Assembly (NCBI GenBank): GCA_965214295.1 | Contig: OZ243944.1 | Coordinates: forward strand, 3,348,001-3,412,000 | Direction of reading: 5' to 3' | Length of the DNA: 64,000 nt | From: JAJDUF01 sp965214295 | GTDB taxonomy: Bacteria; Chloroflexota; UBA11872; UBA12225; JAJDUF01 | Shown: piece after piece, positions 34,523 to 41,827 of the stretch | Position numbering within the stretch: the first letter of the stretch is position 1 | How the letters are laid out: every line of letters begins with the position of its first letter | The notes under the pieces: model-generated | What the model saw: only the letters and a program-made list of their open reading frames with translations | What the model was told of the DNA's origin: nothing | Databases searched by the model: none | Made by a program: the position numbers and the translations under genes

Positions 34523-35239
34523 TCATTTGGGTGCGGCCGTGGATTTGACGGAATCTTTGTCGCTGGGGGTAGCGCGGCGGGGCGGCGGCGGGGATGGTTC
34601 CTCGGACCAGCCAGCCGCGCCGATGAGAGGCACGAAGCGCACGGGGCCGAGTGCCGCCGCCTCGACCGGGCCGGCAGCGTCCTTCCGCACGACGAGCAGC
34701 CGCTGGCCGCGGCGCGTGCCGACCGGCGCTACGAGCCGCCCGCCCTCGCGGAGTTGGTCCAGTAGGAGCGGTGGTACCGTGGGTGCGGCCGCCGTGACGA
34801 TGATCCGATCATAGGGCGCGGCCGGAGGCCACCCCAGCGTGCCATCACCGGTATGTGCCGAGACGTTGTGGTAGCCAAGATGGTGGAGTAGCACTCTGGC
34901 TTGGTTGGCCAGGCGTGGCAGTCGCTCGACGGTAACGACCTCGGCGCCCATGTCGGCCAGGACCGCAGCCTGATAGCCGCTGCCGGTGCCGACCTCGAGC
35001 ACGCGCTGCCCCGGAGCGACTTGGAGCGCCTCCGTCATGGTCGCAACGACAATCGGCTGCGAGATAGTCTGCCCTTCCTCCAGCGGCAGCGCTTCGTCCT
35101 CGTAGGCCAGATGGCGCAGCTCCTGCGCGATAAACAGCTCGCGCGGCACGCGGATGAGGGCCCTCAGCACAGCCTCGTCGCGGATGCCCTGGCGCCGTAG
35201 ATGTGCTACCAGGATTTGCGCTGGCGATTCGCCACCCAT
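34523..35239 (-). CDS. pcm: Protein-L-isoaspartate O-methyltransferase
   Basis: 238-aa repair methyltransferase that methylates isoaspartyl residues in damaged proteins. Visible are the family's substrate-side RVPRELFIAQELRHLAYEDEALPLEEGQTISQP (quoted in part: LPLEEGQTISQP), SAM motif I VLEVGTGSGYQAAVLA (about 79-94), VVTVERLPRLA, and the post-motif region YDRIIVTAAAPTVPPLLLDQL. The C-terminal ~30 residues are a low-complexity Pro/Ser/Lys tail beyond the domain. Converges with the YvlB-like gene. Its presence near the Pup system fits a protein quality-control theme, but this is only proximity. Confidence 0.92.
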   Translation of the reverse strand: MGGESPAQILVAHLRRQGIRDEAVLRALIRVPRELFIAQELRHLAYEDEALPLEEGQTISQPIVVATMTEALQVAPGQRVLEVGTGSGYQAAVLADMGAEVVTVERLPRLANQARVLLHHLGYHNVSAHTGDGTLGWPPAAPYDRIIVTAAAPTVPPLLLDQLREGGRLVAPVGTRRGQRLLVVRKDAAGPVEAAALGPVRFVPLIGAAGWSEEPSPPPPRRATPSDKDSVKSTAAPK

Positions 35240-35326
35240 ACGTGGTATCCCCCGCCTGCTGCCGCTGTGTGCCGTGCCAGTGGAGTTAGCATACCGATTC
35301 GACCCTTAAAGACCAGGTAGGGGTAT

Positions 35327-35451
35327 GTTGGGCCACAGCCGCCCGGATGGGGCCAGGTGTCGCGGGCCAAAACTCCGGCCATGCTGGACAGACAGCGGGG
35401 GCCTGCGACCGCCGGAGTTTTGGCCCGCGAGTGGTACGGCGGTGGCTCGAC
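35327..35451. repeat. Composite palindromic element, copy 1
   Basis: Decayed outer arms (GGGCCACAGCCGC-type left, GGCGGTGGCTC right) and loop start GGATGGGGCCAGGTGT enclose a second hairpin: CGCGGGCCAAAACTCCGGC (35361-35379), 31-nt loop, exact complement (35411-35429). It lies between pcm and the solute-binding protein gene; the rest of that 279-bp gap shows nothing else. Confidence 0.85.
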
Positions 35452-35518
35452 GAGGCGCGTGAGAATGTATGCTAGGCTGCCGTTCTAGGTCAGAGGCCTC
35501 TCCCCTACGGGATATCCC

Positions 35519-37024
35519 ATGTCCGTTCGTACAAGGCGGTGGCTCACTAGCTCCCCGGCAGCGCCAGGTAGGCGTCTGACGCGCCGCCGCGCCTACTTCA
35601 GAGCCGGTGGGCTGATCCTGGCTGGGTTGCTGCCGGCCTGTGCAGTGACCGCGCCGGCTCCCACCCCTCAGACTCCGGCGGGAGGCGAGACGCCGCGGCT
35701 GGAATGGTGGACTGCCGGCCCAACGCCGGCCCAACAGGGCGCGGCGGCCGCGTGGAACGAAGTCCACGGCTCGCCGCTGGTGGAAGTGCGGTCGCAAGCG
35801 GCCGCGCGGCCGGCTCACGAGCTTGCTACGGCCATCGCGGCGGCACAGCCCCCGGCGCTGCTGGCGCTGTCAGCCGCGGAACTCACCTGGCTCGCGCTTA
35901 CCAACGTGGTGCAGCCGCTCGATAGTCTGGTGCGGGCGAGCCGCTACGATCTCAAGGCGTTTATGCCGCCGGCCTTGCAGCCTTGCTACGGATTGGATGA
36001 CCAGCTCTACGCGCTGCCGGAGGGGCTGGCGCTGACGCTGCTCTTTTTCAATCGCCGGTTCTTGGCGGAAGCGGGTAGAGACTACCGCCGGGCCGGGCTG
36101 GACTTTACGCAGCCGCGTAGCACGTGGGAGAGTTTCCGCGAGGTAGCCGGAAACCTGGCGCGGGCAGCGGTCTCCCCGACCGGTGGCAGCCGCTGGGGCT
36201 TCGATCCCAGCGAGCGATTCTCAAAACCCCTGGTCTGGTGTTGGCAGAACGGCGGGCGCATTGTGAGTGACGATGGTCGCGTGGCCAGTCTTACGCATCC
36301 GGCGAACGTTGACGCGCTCGAATGGCTTACCTCCTGGGTACGGGAGCAGGGGGGGACGACGGAGCTGGTGAAGCAGCAGCGGACTTGGGGGTTTAACGAC
36401 GAGGCGCCTCTGCTCACCGGCCAGCTCTTCGCCGCCCACCGCAGCAACCGCTTCCTGGATCGTATCTCGCGCTATGGGCCGCACCTGCCATTGAGCTTCA
36501 CGGCCTTGCCGGTACGCCGCGCAGGCGAGACGCCAATCACCGAAGCGGCGGTGCAGGTAGTGGCGCTGGTGTCGGGTGAGCACATTGAGGCCGCTTGGGA
36601 GGTGGCCCGATTTTTGGTGGCGCACTCGACATTCGGCGCTCGTGACCGCGCGGCGGCGGCGGCGGCCGCGCGTCACGGCTGGCAGTGGGTACCGGCGTAC
36701 AGCGGTCAGTTGCCGCTGGATCGCTACCGCCTAGCCGAGCGGCCTTCCGGCCACGCGACGCTCGACGAGTTCAACCGGCATGCGCTGGAGCAGGCGCGGT
36801 ATGCTCGCTCGCCGGAGCGGAATCCGGTGCCACGGCTCGTCGCAGGTAGCTTACGCACCGCCTTTCGGCGGGCGGCGACCGGCGAGGTCACAGAGCTGCG
36901 CGCGCTGCGGGACGCGCAGCGTCGCGTGCAACGGGAGCTGGACATGGCCTGGGCGGCGCTCGATGAACGGGCGTCTCGTGCGCCTCGGTCCGCCGTTCCT
37001 GCGAGGGCAGGAATCTCCAGCTAA
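35519..37024 (+). CDS. ABC-transporter extracellular solute-binding lipoprotein
   Basis: 501-aa secreted lipoprotein with a twin-arginine-rich N-terminus (RRLTRRRAYFRAGG) and lipobox LLPAC at Cys41. The body fits family 1 (sugar-type) solute-binding proteins: LEWWTAGPTPAQQGAAAAWNE, LPEGLALTLLFFNRRFLAEAG, and WGFDPSERFSKPLVWCWQNGG. No permease or ATPase gene is adjacent, so it is an orphan binding protein. The last codons (SAVPARAGISS) are a translation of a diverged GATTCCCGC-type palindrome (36994-37015), suggesting that the repeat has replaced or extended the original C-terminus. Start at the ATG after GGGATATCCC. Confidence 0.82.
   Translation: MSVRTRRWLTSSPAAPGRRLTRRRAYFRAGGLILAGLLPACAVTAPAPTPQTPAGGETPRLEWWTAGPTPAQQGAAAAWNEVHGSPLVEVRSQAAARPAHELATAIAAAQPPALLALSAAELTWLALTNVVQPLDSLVRASRYDLKAFMPPALQPCYGLDDQLYALPEGLALTLLFFNRRFLAEAGRDYRRAGLDFTQPRSTWESFREVAGNLARAAVSPTGGSRWGFDPSERFSKPLVWCWQNGGRIVSDDGRVASLTHPANVDALEWLTSWVREQGGTTELVKQQRTWGFNDEAPLLTGQLFAAHRSNRFLDRISRYGPHLPLSFTALPVRRAGETPITEAAVQVVALVSGEHIEAAWEVARFLVAHSTFGARDRAAAAAAARHGWQWVPAYSGQLPLDRYRLAERPSGHATLDEFNRHALEQARYARSPERNPVPRLVAGSLRTAFRRAATGEVTELRALRDAQRRVQRELDMAWAALDERASRAPRSAVPARAGISS
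36994..37015. repeat. Diverged short palindrome at the 3' end of the binding-protein gene
   Basis: CGTTCCTGCGAGGGCAGGAATC; read as VPARAGI in the protein. It matches the reverse orientation of the GATTCCCGC family. Confidence 0.7.
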
Positions 37025-37341
37025 CTTCCAGACAGTGCGGCCGCTTACCGGGTCTGCGGTGCTCGGAGGTGGTTAGAATGTGCCGGACTATGCTACGGTG
37101 ATCGCCGCCTCGCTGCCGGGTGCTGCGCGTGACCTTGCCGGTCGCTCAACCCCGCGTAGCGGTGTGGAGGGTGTCTGGTGGGTAGCTGTGTGTGCAGTGG
37201 ATTGTCCACTCTGCAGATGACGCGCGGATATACTATATTGATCCATGTGGAGCGGTTTCACGGCTTCGGCAGCGACGCTGAGTGCTTTCTGAGCGAGATG
37301 CGCGGAGCGGGAGTCGCAACTCATCGGCGAGGAGGTTCGCT
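37025..37341. other. Intergenic region upstream of the ferredoxin gene
   Basis: No gene is convincing in these 317 bp. A TATACT hexamer at 37229-37234 may be a -10 box for the ferredoxin gene, with TTGTCC 21 bp upstream (longer than the usual spacing). Confidence 0.4.
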
Positions 37342-37584
37342 ATGACCTATGTGATCGCGCAGCCGTGCATTGGCACCAAGGATGCCTCGTGCGTGGACGT
37401 GTGCCCGGTTGATTGTATTCACACAACGGACGACGACGAGATGTACTACATTGATCCCGATGAGTGCATTGACTGTGGCGCTTGTGAGCCGGTCTGCCCG
37501 GTGAGCGCAATCTACCCCGAGGACGCGGTGCCCGAAGAGTGGGTGCATTTCATCGATATCAACGCCGACTTCTTCCTGCAGTAG
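37342..37584 (+). CDS. 7Fe-type ferredoxin
   Basis: 80-aa bacterial ferredoxin. The first cluster site has Cys9, Cys17 and Cys21 (C-x7-C-x3-C), the pattern of a [3Fe-4S] site, with Cys25 joining the second set. The second has Cys42-x2-Cys45-x2-Cys48 plus Cys52 (ECIDCGACEPVCP), a [4Fe-4S] site. The acidic surface and C-terminal VPEEWVHFIDINADFF resemble FdxA-type proteins from actinobacteria and thermophiles. It is a plausible electron carrier for KorAB. ATG at 37342 follows GAGGAGG; the longer open frame upstream is not used. Confidence 0.92.
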   Translation: MTYVIAQPCIGTKDASCVDVCPVDCIHTTDDDEMYYIDPDECIDCGACEPVCPVSAIYPEDAVPEEWVHFIDINADFFLQ

Positions 37585-37739
37585 CTCACCCGCCCTCCCC
37601 AGCTCGCCCCACGTTGTGGCAACAGCTTGGGCGATTAGCCTTATTCCGTTGGTGAGGTGCGACTGTGCCGTCGGCAGCTTCCGGCCGGTTGTTGGGTGGG
37701 GCGAGCGGCTGGTGGTCCAGGCCAGGGTCTTTCCATTGT

Positions 37740-37830
37740 CACCACTTCGACAGGCTCAGTGCAGGCTCTGAGCGGAGCGAAGAGGCTCTCCCACGTGGCG
37801 AGATTCTTCGCTCCGCTCAGAATGGCAGGT
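37740..37830. repeat. CTGAGCGGAGCGAAG dispersed hairpin
   Basis: CTGAGCGGAGCGAAG (37768-37782) pairs with 37806-37820; nearly identical to the copy at 29248-29300. Upstream CTTCGACAGGCTCAGTG is another common part of this element. Lies in the 502-bp gene-free gap 37585-38086. Confidence 0.85.
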
Positions 37831-37935
37831 TTGGTGGCGACTTTGGAAAGGCACTCGGTCCGGGCCAGGTAATGTGTTGTTACCTGGCGCTGTGCCTCGG
37901 TTGTGATGGTGGCTGGGCGTCGTCCCGCGGCCGGC

Positions 37936-38058
37936 ACCGGCCAGAGCCACACGGATGGGGCCAAGTGTCGCGGGTCAAAACTCCGGCCCTGCTGGACAGA
38001 CAGCGGGGGCCTGCGACCGCCGGAGTTTTGACCCGCGAGTGGTGCGGCTCTGGCCGGT
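37936..38058. repeat. Composite palindromic element, copy 2
   Basis: Outer arms ACCGGCCAGAGCCACAC (37936-37952) and 38042-38058, 16 of 17 pairing. Loop start GGATGGGGCCAAGTGT, then inner arms CGCGGGTCAAAACTCCGGC (37969-37987) and its exact complement (38019-38037) around a 31-nt loop. Compared with copy 1, one C-G pair has become T-A in both arms. Confidence 0.88.
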
Positions 38059-38086
38059 GTTCGCGTCCCGGCGGTGAACGAGCATC

Positions 38087-40129
38087 ATGGACCCAGCGCG
38101 CAAGTCTCCGGCTAGGAGCCAGCCCCCGTGTCCTGATGGAGATCAGCGAGCGACAACCCCGACTGCGGCCGCCAAGACTACCCATTTGAACGCCGAAATC
38201 CAGTATTTGCACCGGGTCCAGGCGCAGTTGCGGGCACTGCTGGAGATTGGTCAGGCGAGCACCGCGAACCTCACGCTGGCCGAGCTCCTCCGCAAGATCA
38301 TGGCCAGCGCGACCAACTTGCTGGGCGCCTCGGCGGCGGCGGTATGGCGCCTCGATGAGCAAGGCATGCTCCAGCGGCTTTCCTCCGAGGGCCTCTCGCG
38401 CGAATACGTAGAGTCGGTAGCCAACCTGGAAGTCGGTGCCGGCGTCACCGGCTTGGTGGCCCTTTCCGCCCATCCGCTGGCGGTCGCCGACGTTGCCAGC
38501 GACTCGCGCCTGCCGCGCCCGCTTTGGGAGCAGGAAGGCATTCGCTCCTTCTTGGCGGCGCCGCTGCTGCGCCGTGGTCAGCCGGTGGGCGTCTTGAGCA
38601 TCTATCGGCGCGATGTCCACGAGTTCACGCCGGCCGAAGTGGCACTGCTGGTCAGTTTCTCGGCCCACGCCGCCACGGCCATCGAGAATGCTGTGCTGTA
38701 CGCGCGGACCGGGCGGGCAGAGGCAGCGGTGAGTCGGCACCGCGAGCTGTTGCAGAACGTCATCTTCCACGCCGAGGATGGCATTCTCGCGCTGGATAGC
38801 GAGTGGCGGGTCTTGCTCTTCAGCCCCGGCTGCGAACGACTGACAGGCTGGCGGGAGGCCGAAGTCGTGGGCCGGGTGGTGTTCGAGGTCCTGCAAGCCA
38901 AGCTCTCGAACGGTAGCCCTTTCAATGCCGACACCCTCGCCCGTGCCCTCGACAACTCTGACGAAGAGGCTCCGCTGTGGGCGGATGCGCCCGGCCACCG
39001 CCGCACCACCCCTGGCCCCATCCGTGCGGCGGTGGCCGGGCGGCCGGAAGGCCCGGGGGACGTTGGTACTGACGTGCCCTATCTGGAGCTGCGTATTCGG
39101 GCGCGTCGCGGGGACGAACGGTGGGTGGGAGCCAGTCTGGCCGAGGTGGCGAGCCGACGGCGGGGCACGCCGCGGATTGTCCTGGTGCTGCGCGACATTA
39201 CCGTGGCGAAAGAGATGGACGAGTTGAAGTCGTCCCTGATCGCCACCGTGTCGCATGAGCTGCGGACACCGCTCACGTCGCTACGGGCGTTGAGCGAGCT
39301 GCTGCTGGAGCACGTGCTCGCACCGGACCAGTCGCGGGAGCTGGCCGGACACATCAACGCGGAGGCGGTACGCTTGAGCCGGTTGGTGGACAATATCCTC
39401 GACGTGACGCGGATCGAGGCCGGGGGGCTGACGTCGGAGCCGCAGCGATTGGACGTGGAAGCAGTGCTGCGGGAGGCTATCGGGGTGGTGCAAGGCCAGC
39501 TGTTGGAGGGCGGCCCACAGTTCGTGCTGGAGCCGTTGCCGCCGCTACCCGCAGTCTGGGCCGACCGTGACCACTTGGGCCGGGTGCTCGATAATCTACT
39601 CGGCAATGCGCTGCGCTACGTCCCGGCTGGTGCCAGCGTCCGGGTGACGGCCCAATCCACGCCAAACCACACCAGCTGCACGGATGGGGCCAGGGGTCGC
39701 GGGCCAAAACTCCGGCGGTCGCAGGCCCCCGCTGTCTGTCCAGCAGGGCCGGAGTTTTGGCCCGCGAGTGGTGCAGCTTTGGGCCGTCAGGCGTCCCTGG
39801 TGGAGGACGCCGGTGCGGTGTCGGCATCGTCACGTGGACCGCTCGTCGAGATCAGCGTGGCTGACGAGGGTCCCGGGATCGCAGCCGAGCACCTGCCCCA
39901 TATCTTCGACAAGTTCTACCAGGTCGAGGGCCAGCAGCGGCAGCGTCGCACCGGGACCGGCCTCGGTCTCTACATTGCCCGCAATCTGGTGGAGCTAATG
40001 GGCGGTACGCTGCGGGTCGAGAGCGAGCTGGGTCGGGGGGCGACGTTCCGGTTTACCGTGCCTGCCGCTCCGGACCACGTTCAGTGCCAGGATGGACCCG
40101 TGCCAGCGGCGCGTGGATCGGAAGCATGA
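38087..40129 (+). CDS. GAF-PAS sensor histidine kinase with two palindrome-encoded inserts
   Basis: 680-aa soluble histidine kinase: GAF domain (about 45-205), PAS domain (about 225-385), HisKA with the phospho-accepting His in VSHELRTP (about 389) and HATPase (about 495-675; N box DHLGRVLDNLLGNALRY, ADEGPGIA, RRTGTGLGLYIARNLV). No membrane helix, so it senses an internal signal. Residues 302-318 (PGHRRTTPGPIRAAVAG) in PAS are exactly a 51-bp palindromic element. Residues ~526-566, between the N box and the GPGI motif, are a ~120-bp composite element. Both keep the frame open. The stop overlaps the response-regulator ATG (ATGA). Start ATG lacks a strong ribosome site. Confidence 0.92.
   Translation: MDPARKSPARSQPPCPDGDQRATTPTAAAKTTHLNAEIQYLHRVQAQLRALLEIGQASTANLTLAELLRKIMASATNLLGASAAAVWRLDEQGMLQRLSSEGLSREYVESVANLEVGAGVTGLVALSAHPLAVADVASDSRLPRPLWEQEGIRSFLAAPLLRRGQPVGVLSIYRRDVHEFTPAEVALLVSFSAHAATAIENAVLYARTGRAEAAVSRHRELLQNVIFHAEDGILALDSEWRVLLFSPGCERLTGWREAEVVGRVVFEVLQAKLSNGSPFNADTLARALDNSDEEAPLWADAPGHRRTTPGPIRAAVAGRPEGPGDVGTDVPYLELRIRARRGDERWVGASLAEVASRRRGTPRIVLVLRDITVAKEMDELKSSLIATVSHELRTPLTSLRALSELLLEHVLAPDQSRELAGHINAEAVRLSRLVDNILDVTRIEAGGLTSEPQRLDVEAVLREAIGVVQGQLLEGGPQFVLEPLPPLPAVWADRDHLGRVLDNLLGNALRYVPAGASVRVTAQSTPNHTSCTDGARGRGPKLRRSQAPAVCPAGPEFWPASGAALGRQASLVEDAGAVSASSRGPLVEISVADEGPGIAAEHLPHIFDKFYQVEGQQRQRRTGTGLGLYIARNLVELMGGTLRVESELGRGATFRFTVPAAPDHVQCQDGPVPAARGSEA
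38990..39040. repeat. 51-bp palindromic element inside the histidine kinase gene
   Basis: Perfect 17-bp arms CCCGGCCACCGCCGCAC (38990-39006) and 39024-39040, with a 17-nt loop that on the other strand reads GGATGGGGCCAGGGGTG. It starts on a codon boundary and has no stop codon in any of the six frames. Confidence 0.92.
39662..39783. repeat. Composite palindromic element, copy 3, loop inverted
   Basis: Inner arms CGCGGGCCAAAACTCCGGC (39698-39716) and exact complement (39748-39766). The 31-nt loop is the exact reverse complement of that in copy 2, while the outer sequence (GGATGGGGCCAGGGGT left, AGTGGTGCAG right) keeps the same orientation. Inside the kinase HATPase domain. Confidence 0.9.
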
Positions 40130-40926
40130 CTACGCCAAGACGACGGAATAGCGGCCGGCGTGGTGCGAATGCGGTGCCACGTATTCTCATTGTCGAGGAC
40201 GAGCCGGCGGTGCGTTTCAGTCTGCGCGTGGCCTGCGAGCGCGAGGGATGGCAGACGGTCGAGGCGACGACGGGCGAGCAAGCCTTGGCGGCCATCGGTC
40301 GGCGGCGTCCGGACCTCGTGTTGCTGGACATCATGCTCCCGGACATGAGCGGTCTCGACGTGTGCCGGCAGATCAGGCTGGATGATCGCCTGGTGCCGAT
40401 TATTATGGTCAGTGCCCGCGGAGATGAGGTGGATAAAATCGTCGGGCTGGAGCTCGGCGCCGACGACTACGTGACCAAGCCGTTCAGCGTGCGTGAGCTG
40501 GTGGCGCGCGTGCGTGCGGGGCTGCGCCGGGCCGCTGCCGAGTCCGAGCGCAGAACGGCACCGGGCGCCGGGAGCGGTAACACGGCCAACGCTGACGCGG
40601 CCGAGCCGGCGGACCGCCTGGTGTTCGGTGCTCTGGAGATACTGCCGGCGGAGCGCCAAGTGCTGGTCGGCGGGAAGGAAGTCGCGCTGACACGCACCGA
40701 ATTCGACTTGCTCCTGGCGCTGGCAAAGTCGAATGGCCGCGTGCTGACGCGCGACGAGCTAGTGGCAACCGTTTGGGGTTACGATTCGGAGGGCGGCACC
40801 CGTCTGCTCGACAGCCATATCCTGCACCTGCGGGGCAAGATCGAACCCGATCCGCGCCGGCCGCGTTTTGTCCTCACCGTGCGCGACGTAGGCTACCGTC
40901 TCAATCGGCGGCCCCAAGACACCTGA
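40126..40926 (+). CDS. OmpR-family response regulator
   Basis: 266-aa two-component regulator. The receiver domain has the acidic pocket VEDE and the phosphorylated Asp68 in VLLDIMLPD, with Lys in DDYVTKPFSVREL. The C-terminal winged helix (LTRTEFDLLLALAKSNGRVL, then HILHLRGKIEPDPRRPRFVLTVRDVGYRL) is of OmpR/PhoB type. The linker of ~35 residues is longer than usual and Ala/Asn-rich. Start at 40126 overlaps the kinase stop (ATGA), so kinase and regulator are coupled and clearly cognate. Target genes are unknown. Confidence 0.95.
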   Translation: MTTPRRRNSGRRGANAVPRILIVEDEPAVRFSLRVACEREGWQTVEATTGEQALAAIGRRRPDLVLLDIMLPDMSGLDVCRQIRLDDRLVPIIMVSARGDEVDKIVGLELGADDYVTKPFSVRELVARVRAGLRRAAAESERRTAPGAGSGNTANADAAEPADRLVFGALEILPAERQVLVGGKEVALTRTEFDLLLALAKSNGRVLTRDELVATVWGYDSEGGTRLLDSHILHLRGKIEPDPRRPRFVLTVRDVGYRLNRRPQDT

Positions 40927-41216
40927 TCCATTCGCCGCCTCACCCCGGCCCCCTCTCCGTCGCCAAGCGATAGAGATGGTGAGGCTGTCGTCCGTCATTG
41001 CGGCCCGTATCGGGGAACGGGGCAGGCTTGTGCCGGAATGATGGGGTTGGGGGGATTGTCAGCATCAGGATTTACGGGATTAGGGGATGAGCGGGATAGG
41101 TGCCCCCCTGTGGTCCCCCCGCTGCGGCAGGGGGACGGGATGTTCTCTCCCCTGTTGGCGTAGCCGGCGAGCGGCGTGCTCGTTGGGTAGCATTCATGGT
41201 GTGGTGAGGTGGGGAG
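40927..41216. repeat. Repeat-containing intergenic region
   Basis: No gene. It holds a CCCCGGCCCCCTCTCC-type hairpin part (about 40943-40982), a TCAGGATTTACGGGAT segment near 41065 that recurs near 7668, and a GTCCCCCCGC/GGGGGAC hairpin near 41113 like that at 9391. Confidence 0.6.
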
Positions 41217-41729
41217 ATGGGTGATCGGCCGGCCGAGGGGGCCGCAGTGTACACGATTGGTCATAGCCGGCTGGCCCCGGAGCGGTTCATCGAGTTGTTG
41301 CAGCAGCACCACATTACCCTGGTGGTGGATGTGCGGTCGGCGCCGTACAGCCGTATTGCGCCCTGGTTCAACAAGCAGCCGCTTCAGCAGTATCTTCAGC
41401 GGCAGGGGATCAAGTACCGTTTTGCCGGCAAGGAGCTAGGCGGGCGCCCGGCTACGGGGGAGGCGTATGACGCGGCGGGGCGCGTGGACTACGAGCGAAT
41501 GACTGCGCTACCCGCCTACCGCCGAGCCATCGCACGCCTCAAGCAACTGATGCGGCAGGAGCGCACCTGCATCATGTGTAGCGAGGGTGACTATCGCCAG
41601 TGTCACCGGCACAATCTCATTGGCCGAATACTGCAAAACGATGGCCTGACGCTGCATCATATTCTGGCCAACGGGTCGTTGGAGGCGAGCGGCCCGGAGG
41701 CGTGGTACAAGCAGCCGGGCCTCGTCTGA
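41217..41729 (+). CDS. DUF488 domain protein
   Basis: 170-aa DUF488 protein. The family motifs are present: YTIGHSRLAPERFIELL at the start, LVVDVRSAPYSR, and near the C-terminus MCSEGDYRQCHRHNLIGRIL with the two conserved cysteines (CSE...CHR). The fold is proposed to resemble a nucleic-acid or nucleotide-processing enzyme, but no activity is established. ATG follows AGGTGGGGAG. It is followed after ~100 bp by an amidohydrolase gene on the same strand. Confidence 0.88.
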   Translation: MGDRPAEGAAVYTIGHSRLAPERFIELLQQHHITLVVDVRSAPYSRIAPWFNKQPLQQYLQRQGIKYRFAGKELGGRPATGEAYDAAGRVDYERMTALPAYRRAIARLKQLMRQERTCIMCSEGDYRQCHRHNLIGRILQNDGLTLHHILANGSLEASGPEAWYKQPGLV

Positions 41730-41827
41730 CCGTAGCCCATCGTCTTGCTGCTTTGCCCAACACCCCTCGCTCAGTGGTGGTGTGAGACATACGGGTGACG
41801 AGTGTGCGGGGATAGGTGGCCGGGGCT

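Noticed and set aside
37088..37324. 78-codon minus-strand ORF before the ferredoxin gene
   Set aside because: No ribosome site, no domain, and it covers the probable promoter of the ferredoxin gene.
37880..39256. 458-codon minus-strand open frame
   Set aside because: Antisense to the histidine kinase GAF/PAS region and to repeats; no recognisable motif.
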